In this document: piece after piece, positions 1-8,236 of the stretch | Position numbering within the stretch: the stretch's first letter is position 1 | How the letters are laid out: each line of letters begins with the position of its first letter | Assembly (NCBI GenBank): GCA_037381085.1 | Contig: JARRRD010000066.1 | Coordinates: 1-19,404, forward strand | Direction: 5' to 3' | DNA: 19,404 nt | DNA from: JARRRD01 sp037381085 | GTDB lineage: Bacteria > Nitrospirota > Thermodesulfovibrionia > Thermodesulfovibrionales > UBA6898 | Made by a program: the position numbers and the translations under genes | Notes under the pieces: generated by a model | Told to the model about the DNA's origin: nothing | Seen by the model: only the letters and a program-made list of their open reading frames with translations | Databases searched by the model: none

Positions 1-1806
1 AAGGCGGAACGGCTTTTGGGCGCCGGCAATCTCTATGACCCTTCGAACATCGAACTCGTTCACCACATACAGCAGGGACTGAAGGCCCACGCCCTCTTCA
101 AGAGAGACGTTGACTATGTGGTAAAAGACGGTGAAGTAATCATTGTCGACGAATTTACGGGCAGGCTGATGCCCGGGAGGCGCTGGTCCGACGGGCTGCA
201 CCAGGCCGTGGAAGCTAAAGAGGGCGTCAAGATAGCCAGTGAAAATCAGACGCTGGCGACGATCACCTTCCAGAACTATTTCAGAATGTACGGGAAACTG
301 GCCGGAATGACCGGGACGGCCTTGACGGAGGCGGAGGAGTTTGCAAAAATATACAATCTGGACGTGCTCGTCATGCCCACCAACATGCCCATGATCAGGA
401 AGGACCATCCCGACTCGATCTATAAGACCGAGAGGGGAAAATTCACCGCGGTCGTGAATGAAATAGAGGAACTGCACAAGAAGGGGCAGCCCGTACTGGT
501 AGGCACTATCTCCATAGAAAAGTCCGAACACCTGAGCGCCCTGCTCAAGAAGAAAGGAATCAGGCACTCGGTGCTGAACGCCAAATACCACGAAAAAGAG
601 GCGGAAATTATCTCTCAGGCCGGAAGGAGCCATGCGGTGACCATAGCGACCAATATGGCCGGAAGGGGTACCGATATTATTCTCGGCGGCAACCCTACCG
701 GGATAGCGAAAGAGATATTGGGCGACAAACCGGAGTTTACCGACGAGGAATGGAAGAAGGCCTACGAAGAAGCTGAAGGGAGGTGCCTGGCCGACCGGGA
801 GAAGGTGGTGGCAGCAGGAGGACTCCGTATTATGGGCACGGAGAGGCATGAGTCGCGCCGTATCGACAACCAGCTGAGGGGGCGTTCCGGCAGGCAGGGC
901 GACCCCGGTGCCTCCCGTTTCTACCTTTCCCTGGAAGATGACCTGATGAGGATCTTCGGCTCCGATAAGATATCGGGCCTTATGGGAAAACTGGGCATGG
1001 AGGAAGATGTGCCCATAGAAAACAAGATGGTGTCGAAGGCGATCGAGAACGCGCAGAAGAGGGTTGAATCGCAAAATTTTGACATAAGAAAACATCTGCT
1101 TGAATATGACGACGTTATGAACAAGCAGAGGACGGAAATATACGAATTCAGAAAGGAACTCCTTCAGGGCGAGAACCTGAAGGAGCGGATTCTGTCCATG
1201 ATGGACGAGATCCTGGACGAACTCCTTTCAATCTACTGCCCGGAAAAAGTGGACGAATGGGATCTGAAGACATTAAGGGATTCGGTTTACAGTATTTTCT
1301 CGGTCGCGGTGGGAGATCTTCCTGAAACCGTGGAGGCCGTGAAAGAGGAGCTTTCGGCGGGTGTCAGGAAGGCTTATGAGGAGAAAGAAGGCGAACTGGG
1401 CAGTGAGATGCTGCGCTACCTGGAGAAGATGTTCATACTCCAGGTCGTGGACTCGCAGTGGAAAGATCATCTGCTCGCCATGGATCATTTAAAGGAAGGT
1501 ATAGGATTGAGGGGGTACGGCCAGAGGGATCCCCTCGTGGAGTACAAGAAAGAGGCATTTGAAATGTTTGCGGAGATGTCCGCCAGGATTTCGACCGAGG
1601 TGGTCACCAGGCTCTTCAAGATCCAGATACAGAGGGATCAGGAGGACGTGTTGAGGAGGCAGAGCAGAAAGACGCGTTTGATTTACAACCGCGGGGAGGG
1701 AGGCGCGGTACAGACGGTTACGCGGGGGAAGAAAACGGGACGCAACGAACCCTGTCCTTGCGGCAGCGGCAAGAAATACAAGAAATGCTGCGGGGTTAAT
1801 GACTAA
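1..1806 (+). CDS. secA: Protein translocase ATPase SecA, 3' part (5' end outside window)
   Basis: SecA is the motor ATPase that pushes unfolded preproteins through SecYEG at the inner membrane. The frame is open from base 1, so the gene starts upstream. The 601 residues here compare with roughly 830-900 in full-length SecA, so about the first third is missing. Visible family marks are DEFTGR followed by MPGRRWSDGLHQAVEAKEGV, the MTGTA motif, the second-nucleotide-fold motifs MAGRGTDI and GTERHESRRIDNQLRGRSGR, and a C-terminal zinc-binding and SecB/ribosome-contact motif CPCGSGKKYKKCC just before the stop. The stop overlaps the start of the next gene by 8 bases, which suggests translational coupling. 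Identification is secure. The only unusual point is its signalling-gene neighbours downstream. Confidence 0.98.
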   Translation, partial: KAERLLGAGNLYDPSNIELVHHIQQGLKAHALFKRDVDYVVKDGEVIIVDEFTGRLMPGRRWSDGLHQAVEAKEGVKIASENQTLATITFQNYFRMYGKLAGMTGTALTEAEEFAKIYNLDVLVMPTNMPMIRKDHPDSIYKTERGKFTAVVNEIEELHKKGQPVLVGTISIEKSEHLSALLKKKGIRHSVLNAKYHEKEAEIISQAGRSHAVTIATNMAGRGTDIILGGNPTGIAKEILGDKPEFTDEEWKKAYEEAEGRCLADREKVVAAGGLRIMGTERHESRRIDNQLRGRSGRQGDPGASRFYLSLEDDLMRIFGSDKISGLMGKLGMEEDVPIENKMVSKAIENAQKRVESQNFDIRKHLLEYDDVMNKQRTEIYEFRKELLQGENLKERILSMMDEILDELLSIYCPEKVDEWDLKTLRDSVYSIFSVAVGDLPETVEAVKEELSAGVRKAYEEKEGELGSEMLRYLEKMFILQVVDSQWKDHLLAMDHLKEGIGLRGYGQRDPLVEYKKEAFEMFAEMSARISTEVVTRLFKIQIQRDQEDVLRRQSRKTRLIYNRGEGGAVQTVTRGKKTGRNEPCPCGSGKKYKKCCGVND

Positions 1807-3199
1807 GATATTTTTTATAGGTCTCGATTCCCTGGAGAAGAGCAGTAAACAGTTCCTCGCGGCAAAAGACACATCTGCGTTAAAATTCAAGTCCCTCAAT
1901 CATGCCATGTACAGGACCGGGGAGAGGCCCGACCTTATAATAGTGGACAAGGACCAGAGGGCGGAAGCCTCTTTCAGGGAATTCATAACGCGCTTCAGGG
2001 ACATTCCGAAGATCGTGTTTTCGGAAACAAATTCCTTCAGGGGGTTCGCACCGTGGCTGAAATATCCACAGGTCTTTCCCGCGGTCGGTCCCTCTGTCCG
2101 GGAACTGGAATTTCTTATGAAAAGGGCATTGAAGGAGAAGGAAATCATAGACGAGAACTCGCAACTGAGAAGGAGAGTCGACGAACTTGCGAGGGAGATG
2201 GAATTTTTCGATGAGGTCAGCAAGACCCTGACGTTGTCGCTCGAACTGGACGACGTTCTCACGGCAATGATGAAGAAGGCGAAGAAACTGATAAAGGCCG
2301 AGACCTGGTCCATATTCCTTGTGGATGAGGAAACCGGAGAGATCGTTTTTGAGAAAACGACGGGCAGGAAGGAAGACAGGAAAAAGATCAGGAAGATAAG
2401 GCTGAAACTCGGCGAGGGTATAGCGGGTTGGGTCGCACAGGAAGGTATTCCGGTCGTAGTTCCCGATGTTTCCATGGACGAGAGGTTTCGCCCGAGAGTC
2501 AGCAAGGAGGCCGATTACAAAGCAAAATCTCTCATGTGCGTTCCTATCAGGAGCAAAGGCTCCACCCTGGGAGTCCTGGAAATCATAAACAAGACAACGG
2601 GCGAGCCCTTCACCAAAGAAGACCTGAACCTGCTCATGAGGCTGGTGGACCATGCCGCCATCGCCATAGAGAGGGCCTCTCTTTACCAGAGAATGGCCGA
2701 ACTCTCCGTCACGGACGACCTTACCAAACTATTTAACACGCGTTACCTGGACAGGACCCTGACTATAGAATTGGCCCGATGCAGGAGGCACAGCTCATCG
2801 CTGTCCCTGATATTCATGGATATTGACCACTTCAAACTCATAAACGACAATTACGGTCACCTTGTGGGAAGCAAACTGCTGGTTGAAATGGGGCAGCTCC
2901 TCATAGCAAGCCTGAGGACTATCGATATAGTGGCCCGCTACGGAGGAGACGAATTCGTGGTCGTCCTTCCCCAGACGGCGCCTTCCTCGGCGGTGCAGAT
3001 CGCCGAGAGGATAAGGAAGTCCATCGAACGGAACATATTTCTGAAAAAGGAGGGGTATTCCCTCCGCCTGACCGCGAGCTTCGGAGTGGCTTCATACCCT
3101 GAAAGTGCACAGTCAAAGGAAGACCTGTTGCGTCTGGCCGATGAGGCTATGTACAGGGTAAAATACCAGACGCGCAACGGCGTCTATGCTATAGGATAA
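1799..3199 (+). CDS. Diguanylate cyclase: pseudo-receiver, GAF and GGDEF domains
   Basis: Likely makes cyclic di-GMP from two GTP in the cytoplasm, under control of its sensory domains. Residues 1-110 look like a response-regulator receiver fold (hydrophobic strand KIFFIGLD, then PDLIIVD, then PKIVFSE). The acidic pair after strand 1 and the usual late lysine are not evident, so it may be a pseudo-receiver. A helical, charged linker (about 110-150) leads to a GAF domain (about 155-293; it contains LGEGIAGWVAQEGIPVVVPD). The GGDEF domain fills about 300-466. The catalytic motif GGDEF is intact at 382-386, with an RxxD inhibitory-site motif (RTID) placed just before it, so product feedback is expected. 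No membrane segment is seen. ATG at 1799 lies inside the end of secA, and the MglA-like gene follows 4 bases after its stop. The ligand of the GAF domain is unknown. Confidence 0.93.
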   Translation: MTKIFFIGLDSLEKSSKQFLAAKDTSALKFKSLNHAMYRTGERPDLIIVDKDQRAEASFREFITRFRDIPKIVFSETNSFRGFAPWLKYPQVFPAVGPSVRELEFLMKRALKEKEIIDENSQLRRRVDELAREMEFFDEVSKTLTLSLELDDVLTAMMKKAKKLIKAETWSIFLVDEETGEIVFEKTTGRKEDRKKIRKIRLKLGEGIAGWVAQEGIPVVVPDVSMDERFRPRVSKEADYKAKSLMCVPIRSKGSTLGVLEIINKTTGEPFTKEDLNLLMRLVDHAAIAIERASLYQRMAELSVTDDLTKLFNTRYLDRTLTIELARCRRHSSSLSLIFMDIDHFKLINDNYGHLVGSKLLVEMGQLLIASLRTIDIVARYGGDEFVVVLPQTAPSSAVQIAERIRKSIERNIFLKKEGYSLRLTASFGVASYPESAQSKEDLLRLADEAMYRVKYQTRNGVYAIG

Positions 3200-3203
3200 A
3201 GAA

Positions 3204-4253
3204 ATGGCACTTTTCAATTACGCGACCAAAGAAATAACCCTGAAAATAGTCTATTACGGGCCCGGGCTGAGTGGAAAAACGACGAACCTTCAGTATCTCC
3301 ACTCTGTCCTCAATGCGTCCTCAAAGGGCAAACTGCTTTCACTGTCCACGGAGGCGGACAGAACACTTTTCTTTGATTTTCTCCCTGTGGAGCTGGGAAA
3401 GATAAGAGATTTTTCGGTGCGTTTTCAACTCTATACGGTTCCCGGACAGGTGAGATACAATGCGACAAGGCGTATCGTTCTCAAGGGCGCTGATGCCGTG
3501 GTATTTGTCGCCGATTCCCAGCGTGAAATGAGAGACCAGAACATAGAGAGCCGGAACAATATGAGGGAGAATCTGCTCGCCAACAATATTGACCCGGAGG
3601 AAATTCCGGTCGTATTTCAATACAACAAAAGAGACCTGAAAGATATCGCTTCCATTGAAGAACTGAACGGAGACCTCAACGTCGGCAATCACCACGTCCT
3701 TGAAGGCAAGGCCATCGACGGTACGGGCGTAGAAGACGCTTTCAGACTGATTTCAAAACTTCTGCTCCAGCATATCTCGAAAAAACACAAGATTGCAATC
3801 GAACCTGCGGAGGAAAGTAAGGGGGCACCCCCTTCCCCTCCGCCCGTTTCTCACAAACCGGTTTACGGGAGGGCAGAACGAGAAGCGTCAGCCGTTCCTC
3901 CGGCGTCTGGGCCCTCAGTGGAAAAGATTAGACCCCGGACCCGTCAGGAGGAAACAATCCCTCTGCAGGATTCCAGGACGGAATTCGGAGATCGCCAAAA
4001 GAGAGCTGAGGCCGCCGTGGGAGGAAGCGGGGCTGCATCTGTTTCCCAGGCAAGTGTAGACCGCATAGCCGGGGAGGTCGAAAAGATCCGCGAAATCCTG
4101 AACTCGCTGAGGGAATCATTCTCGGCCATGAGTAGTGAAATGAAGGCCCTGTCCGAGATCAGAAAGACTCAGGACGAAACCAACAAACTCCTTCGCGACC
4201 TCAGACATTTTTTTGCCGGTCTTAAAACGAAAAGACGCTGGTTCAGGTTCTGA
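3204..4253 (+). CDS. MglA-like small GTPase with proline-rich and coiled-coil C-terminal extension
   Basis: A Ras-like GTPase of the MglA family, which in Myxococcus xanthus sets the leading cell pole and controls motility. The GTPase domain occupies about residues 1-195. It has P-loop GPGLSGKT at 19-26, ADRTLFFDF around Arg53, TVPGQ with Gln82, and NKRD at 141-144. Arg53 and Gln82 fall at the same numbers as the residues important for GTP hydrolysis in M. xanthus MglA. That protein is about 195 residues long. This one is 349: a proline/serine/charged linker (about 200-285) is followed by a predicted coiled coil (about 285-345, rich in E, K, L, I) ending RRWFRF. No roadblock-type MglB gene is in the window. 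It is the last gene of the secA unit and converges with the HD-GYP gene 28 bases away. GTPase identity is firm; its target is unknown. Confidence 0.92.
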   Translation: MALFNYATKEITLKIVYYGPGLSGKTTNLQYLHSVLNASSKGKLLSLSTEADRTLFFDFLPVELGKIRDFSVRFQLYTVPGQVRYNATRRIVLKGADAVVFVADSQREMRDQNIESRNNMRENLLANNIDPEEIPVVFQYNKRDLKDIASIEELNGDLNVGNHHVLEGKAIDGTGVEDAFRLISKLLLQHISKKHKIAIEPAEESKGAPPSPPPVSHKPVYGRAEREASAVPPASGPSVEKIRPRTRQEETIPLQDSRTEFGDRQKRAEAAVGGSGAASVSQASVDRIAGEVEKIREILNSLRESFSAMSSEMKALSEIRKTQDETNKLLRDLRHFFAGLKTKRRWFRF

Positions 4254-4281
4254 CGGGCCGCCTGCGGGGCGAAACCGGGCT

Positions 4282-5685
4282 TCACAGCAAATACTCTGCA
4301 AGGTTGATCTTGTATTTGTTCGGATCCATTGTCTTTATTATCGAGCGGAGATATCTGTCCTCAAAGTTCTTCTCGGCAAGATCGATGACGCGCCTTTCCG
4401 TCCTGTTTCCCTTGTTGTCGGTTATTATCATCACCCGGGGTCTGTCGGGAAACAGCTGGTTGCTCTCATACACAAGCCCCAGTTCCCTTGTATTCAGCAT
4501 GACCAGAGTCCCGATCGGGAATACGCCTACCATATTGATGAAGAACTTGAAAAGCAGCGGGTCGAGCTGACTGCCCGCCCGTTCCATCATTATACTCAAA
4601 GCCTTGTCGGGCGACATGGGAATTCTCGAGTAGACCCTTGACGACGTCATGGCGTCATACTGGTCTGCAAGACTGACTATGCGCGTGAAAAAATCAAGTT
4701 CGACATTCTTTCTTACCCTGGGGTAACCGGTGTGATCAAAGTTCAAGTGATGCTCAAAAGCCACTATCGCCGATCTTATGGTCAATGCGTCAAGTTTCTT
4801 CAGTTTCAGCAGTGTCCTCACGCCCCGGACCGGATGTTTCTTGATGATATCCCATTCTTCAGGAGTAAAGTTTGTAGGCTTGTTCAGGATCTCATAGGGG
4901 ATGTCCATCTTCCCTATGTCATGGAAGAGAGCTACCATTCCGAGTTCGGTAAGCAGTTTTCTGTTCATGCCGAGCCGCTGCGCCAGTGCAATCGAAAGAA
5001 TGCTGACATTTACGGAGTGATAATAGGTGTATTCGTCGTAATCCTTTATAGCCGTCATTCCCAGCAGAAGCTGCTCCTGTTCCAGTATCTGGTCAACCAT
5101 CGTCTCCACTACCCTCTTGGCCTTCTTTATGTTGACCTTCTCGCCGCTCTTGATCTTGTTTATAACTCCCCTGGTGAAGGAAACGGCATTGAAATATGTC
5201 TTCTTGATCATCTTCCTCGGTTCCAGGGAATCGTCCTCCACAATCTTCTTTAATCTCTCCACAGATACATTATTGATTTCGGAAGTCATGTCTTCAATTG
5301 TTTCGAAGGCTTTCTCGGAGAAGGTTGATGCCACAAATGCCTTCGCAAACTTCTTTATATCCTCGGGCGTAATCTTGCCCTTGAAAACAAGGCTTCCCAA
5401 TTCCCTTTTTCTGAATTCCCTTACCAGAAAGTCAAAATTGAGCAGGTACTCAAGGGAGTACCGTATCCTGAAGTCATTGATATAGAAGAATTCGCCCCTC
5501 AACTCAAGCACTATCATCCTCTCGGAACCGACAAGATGATTAATCATGGGAACGAGTTTGTCGATTACCGTCGTAACGGCTATATTGTTCGGATTGTGAA
5601 TATGAGAGGTGCGCAAAACCACTGAAAGCTGATTGATCAGATCTTTCGCGGTCCTGAACAGTTCGACTTCTTCCCTACTGTCCAT
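4282..5685 (-). CDS. HD-GYP domain protein (probable c-di-GMP phosphodiesterase) with an N-terminal uncharacterised module
   Basis: HD-GYP proteins hydrolyse cyclic di-GMP with a metal centre. Of 467 residues, about 1-170 form a domain I cannot name. A helical linker follows, then the HD-GYP domain at about 215-385. Metal-ligand candidates are His223, FHDIGK (His255, Asp256), His284, His312/His313 and Asp341. The GYP signature is present as FDHTGYP (GYP 320-322). The usual glycine after Asp in that motif is His here. A small C-terminal domain follows (about 390-467, PIGTLVMLNTRELGLVYE), often seen after HD-GYP cores. The start ATG at 5685 has AGAGGA upstream and lies 11 bases inside the preceding HEAT gene, so the two are probably co-translated. 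Its N-terminal module resembles that of the HEAT protein. Enzymatic activity is inferred from retained ligands. Confidence 0.93.
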   Translation of the reverse strand: MDSREEVELFRTAKDLINQLSVVLRTSHIHNPNNIAVTTVIDKLVPMINHLVGSERMIVLELRGEFFYINDFRIRYSLEYLLNFDFLVREFRKRELGSLVFKGKITPEDIKKFAKAFVASTFSEKAFETIEDMTSEINNVSVERLKKIVEDDSLEPRKMIKKTYFNAVSFTRGVINKIKSGEKVNIKKAKRVVETMVDQILEQEQLLLGMTAIKDYDEYTYYHSVNVSILSIALAQRLGMNRKLLTELGMVALFHDIGKMDIPYEILNKPTNFTPEEWDIIKKHPVRGVRTLLKLKKLDALTIRSAIVAFEHHLNFDHTGYPRVRKNVELDFFTRIVSLADQYDAMTSSRVYSRIPMSPDKALSIMMERAGSQLDPLLFKFFINMVGVFPIGTLVMLNTRELGLVYESNQLFPDRPRVMIITDNKGNRTERRVIDLAEKNFEDRYLRSIIKTMDPNKYKINLAEYLL

Positions 5686-7321
5686 ACTCTATCCTCTTGA
5701 TCGCCGTATAAACGAATTCCTTCAGCATCTTGTTGCCGTCATTCCGGAATTTCTGAAGAAGGGGAAGGGCATCGGAATTGCCCATAAGACCGAGACAATA
5801 TGCCGCGCAGGCGCGATTTTCGTAATTCTTTGCCCTTCTGAAAAAAGTCTTCTTCTTCAGGGCGCCCGTCAGAAAACCGTAAATCTCATCGTCCTTCCAT
5901 CGCGACAGCACCTCGAAATACTCTTTCTTCTCATCAAAATCCCTGTCATTGAAATTCTTGTCCAGGATCTTGTTCAGGAGAATTCTCTTCGCCGCCTCGG
6001 ACCGCACGTTGCCGAGGGCCCTCAGGGCAACGGACCTGACAGGGCCGTCCGGATCGTCAAGACATTCGCGAAGCGTCTGGAGAACGCCGGCCCCGCCGAG
6101 CTCTCCGAGTGCCCTGATCACCTCCTTCTTGACACGGATATCACCGTGTCTCACGGTCCTCAGGAGATAGTCCACCGCCCTCTTATCCCCGATTTTTCTG
6201 AGTATGTAGATTATGTTCCTGACCACGTACCACCTTGAATCATTGAGACCTTTGGCCAGTGTCACTATGTCACGGGATCCCAGATGTATAAGGGCTTCTA
6301 TCACCGTCTTTCTGGCGTTCATGCTCTTCAACTCGCCCAGTACCTTCATGAAAGGAACGATCGCATTCTTGTCGAGCAGCCCGACAAATTCTTCAATTAC
6401 TTTTTCCTCTATCTCCGGACCGCTGTCGAGAACTTCCCCCAGAAGAGTAACTACCGCTTCGCTGCCCGCATGGGTAACCACCTTTTGCAGATATTTTTTT
6501 GCCTCGTCAGTCAGCTTTCTGTCCTGCAACATCTCCGTCACCCGAAGAAGCAAGGCCGACGCATCGGAAATGTCTCCCCGTCCTATCGCAAAAGCAAGGG
6601 ATTCGCCAAAAAAGCCGACCAGGTCTTCAAGGTCCTCCCTCGTTTCGCAGAGGTAAACCATTTCAAAAAGTATGTCCGTCAGCTTGCCCGCCTTGTTCAA
6701 GGAATCCTTCTCAAGTTCTTTCAGCAGAAGCTGCAGGTCCTTGTCCGTAAGGGGGACTATCGATATATCCCCTACGTCAGCCCCCTCCTTGAATGCGTCC
6801 TGATACGCCCTGGACAGATCATCCTGCCCCGTCTCCTGCTCTTCAAGTGCCGCAAGGTTCTGCGAGTCATAATCTTCATCGTCGGCAAGCATGATCTCGT
6901 CGACCACGTACTCAATATTCTGGAAGTCTTTCTCCCAAAAGAGAGTGACGACGTCGTCCTCAAGAACATCTCTGCTGAAGTCCAGGGAAATGATTTTCAG
7001 AAAATCCTCCATCTCTTCGTAGGAAAGGCCCTTCTTGAATGTGATCTCCCGCAGGCCGTCTTTAAAGAAAAAGAGTGCGAGGTTGTCGTCCTTTTCGGGA
7101 CTGTAGTATACCTGCTCGGAATCGTAAAGGACCTCGTTCTGTCTTATCTGCAGGCGCAATTCTTCTTTATAGTAGAAGAAGTCCTTGAACTTGCCGAAGT
7201 TGTCTTCCAGCGTGTTAATATAAACAGGGTTGTTCTCCGGATACATCCGCAAGATTTTTTTGGCCTTGAGGAATGACTGGACGATGTCTTTGACTTTTTT
7301 TAGTTCTTCATCATTCAACAT
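5675..7321 (-). CDS. HEAT-repeat protein with N-terminal module shared with the HD-GYP neighbour
   Basis: A 548-residue protein with no signal peptide or membrane segment, so probably cytoplasmic. Residues about 1-150 form an alpha/beta-looking module. An acidic linker (about 143-165) and a helical region follow. HEAT-type repeats are clearest at about 340-470, for example LAKGLNDSRWYVVRNIIYIL and LLRTVRHGDIRVKKEVIRAL. A final pair of helices lies near 500-545. HEAT arrays serve as protein-binding scaffolds, and no catalytic motif is visible. The segment around residues 55-113 resembles residues 57-120 of the HD-GYP protein encoded immediately downstream, with which it overlaps by 11 bases. 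I infer that the two proteins act together, perhaps with this one as an adaptor. The exact partner and signal cannot be read from the sequence. Confidence 0.88.
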   Translation of the reverse strand: MLNDEELKKVKDIVQSFLKAKKILRMYPENNPVYINTLEDNFGKFKDFFYYKEELRLQIRQNEVLYDSEQVYYSPEKDDNLALFFFKDGLREITFKKGLSYEEMEDFLKIISLDFSRDVLEDDVVTLFWEKDFQNIEYVVDEIMLADDEDYDSQNLAALEEQETGQDDLSRAYQDAFKEGADVGDISIVPLTDKDLQLLLKELEKDSLNKAGKLTDILFEMVYLCETREDLEDLVGFFGESLAFAIGRGDISDASALLLRVTEMLQDRKLTDEAKKYLQKVVTHAGSEAVVTLLGEVLDSGPEIEEKVIEEFVGLLDKNAIVPFMKVLGELKSMNARKTVIEALIHLGSRDIVTLAKGLNDSRWYVVRNIIYILRKIGDKRAVDYLLRTVRHGDIRVKKEVIRALGELGGAGVLQTLRECLDDPDGPVRSVALRALGNVRSEAAKRILLNKILDKNFNDRDFDEKKEYFEVLSRWKDDEIYGFLTGALKKKTFFRRAKNYENRACAAYCLGLMGNSDALPLLQKFRNDGNKMLKEFVYTAIKRIEYGQ

Positions 7322-7330
7322 GGAAGACCG

Positions 7331-7609
7331 TCAGGTTAGGATTATCTTTCTTTCCCTTGCATAATTTTTTATTATCATCATGGCGGAATAGAGTTTCTGC
7401 AGCCGTAGATTTCTGTTTCGAATTGCGGCAATGTCATGGGTAGGAAATTTTTCCGCCCTTATCTCGACCTGCACCCTGGACATCTCTCCGTAAAAGACCC
7501 GCAGCGTCTCCCTGTCGAAGGATTTCAGGAAAATCGGGTTTACCGTAACATAGCCCCCCGCCACGTCCCTAACAACAGCCTTAAGGCTTTTCCCCCGGAT
7601 ATTAGGCAT
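7331..7609 (-). CDS. Small conserved-looking protein of unknown function (92 aa)
   Basis: I do not recognise this protein. It begins MPNIRGKSLKAVVRDVAGGY, and is basic, without cysteines, membrane segment or signal peptide. The first half looks like a small beta-rich fold (AVVRDVAGGYVTVNP, then VQVEIRAEKF). The second half is helical and ends NYARERKIILT. It is supported as a real gene by a good ribosome site (AGGAAG about 8 bases before the ATG at 7609), an 8-base overlap with the end of tatC, and only 9 bases between its stop and the next start. It therefore sits inside a tightly packed minus-strand operon between tatC and the HEAT/HD-GYP genes. A function in Tat export or in signalling is equally possible. 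Confidence 0.75.
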   Translation of the reverse strand: MPNIRGKSLKAVVRDVAGGYVTVNPIFLKSFDRETLRVFYGEMSRVQVEIRAEKFPTHDIAAIRNRNLRLQKLYSAMMIIKNYARERKIILT

Positions 7610-8180
7610 TTTCTTTCTTCCTGTACATGATCCGCGATATTAGTATACCAACTTCATAGAGGATTATTATAGGTAGCGCCATCAGTGTCTGGTTGAAAGC
7701 ATCGGGCGTCGGCGTGAGGACAGCCGCCATAATGAATGCAAGAAGCACCGCATACTTCCTCTTTTTGGCCAGCGTCTTCGGTGTGACGATTCCGAACCGG
7801 GTCAGAAGGATGATCGCCAGAGGAAGTTCAAAGATGACCCCGAAGGCAAGAATGAATTTAAGACAAAAATCCACATAGTTCCCGACGGAGATCATGGGCG
7901 TCAGATGTTGGGTCTGGTAGCCGAGCAGGAAAGTCATCCCGAAAGGAAGGACTATGACAAAACAAAATGATCCGCCAATCAGAAAGAGGGCGGTGGAAGA
8001 CGTTATGAAAGGCAGGACGTATTTCTTTTCTTTCTGCAGGAGTCCCGGCGAAACAAAGCGCCATATCTCATAAAAAATAGCAGGTAGTGCACATATCAGT
8101 CCCGCCACAAAGGATATCTTCAGGTACATCCAGAACGCCTCGGCTGGAGCCAGAAACACCAGCGAGGTCGGCTTCGCCTT
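7602..8180 (-). CDS. tatC: Sec-independent translocase subunit TatC, N-terminus lost in assembly gap
   Basis: TatC is the polytopic inner-membrane receptor that recognises twin-arginine signal peptides on folded proteins. The 192 residues visible begin KAKPTSLVFLAPAEAFWMYL, which matches the region about 55-60 residues into typical TatC (240-260 residues). Family features include several membrane helices, FYEIWRFVSPGL and a proline-rich LTPTPDAFNQTLMALP near the end. The start codon and first transmembrane helix must lie in or beyond the N run at 8181-8236. That run is too short (56 N) to hold the missing 160 or so bases as well as the end of tatB. The apparent in-frame ATG on the far side of the gap belongs to other sequence. 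The stop overlaps the 92-aa gene by 8 bases. Confidence 0.95.
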   Translation of the reverse strand, partial: KAKPTSLVFLAPAEAFWMYLKISFVAGLICALPAIFYEIWRFVSPGLLQKEKKYVLPFITSSTALFLIGGSFCFVIVLPFGMTFLLGYQTQHLTPMISVGNYVDFCLKFILAFGVIFELPLAIILLTRFGIVTPKTLAKKRKYAVLLAFIMAAVLTPTPDAFNQTLMALPIIILYEVGILISRIMYRKKENA

Positions 8181-8236
8181 NNNNNNNNNNNNNNNNNNNN
8201 NNNNNNNNNNNNNNNNNNNNNNNNNNNNNNNNNNNN
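8181..8236. other. Assembly gap (56 N) between tatB and tatC
   Basis: A run of 56 undetermined bases. On the minus strand the sequence entering the gap ends in AGGAGGGGGG, a G run that is both a likely assembly break point and a possible tatC ribosome site. The gap hides the end of tatB and the start of tatC. Because the missing TatC N-terminus alone needs about 160 bases, the N count does not reflect true length. Confidence 0.97.

Noticed and set aside
1880..2653. A 257-codon minus-strand frame opposite the GAF-GGDEF gene
   Set aside because: It is an antisense shadow of a well-supported gene, with no ribosome site or recognisable domain.
4254..4281. A terminator between the convergent MglA-like and HD-GYP genes
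   Set aside because: The 28-base G/C-rich spacer holds only a 4-bp CCGC/GCGG dyad with a 2-base loop and no T run.
6284..7276. A 330-codon open frame on the plus strand opposite the HEAT gene
   Set aside because: It is antisense to a gene with clear HEAT repeats, has low-complexity hydrophobic content, no ribosome site and no recognisable motif.
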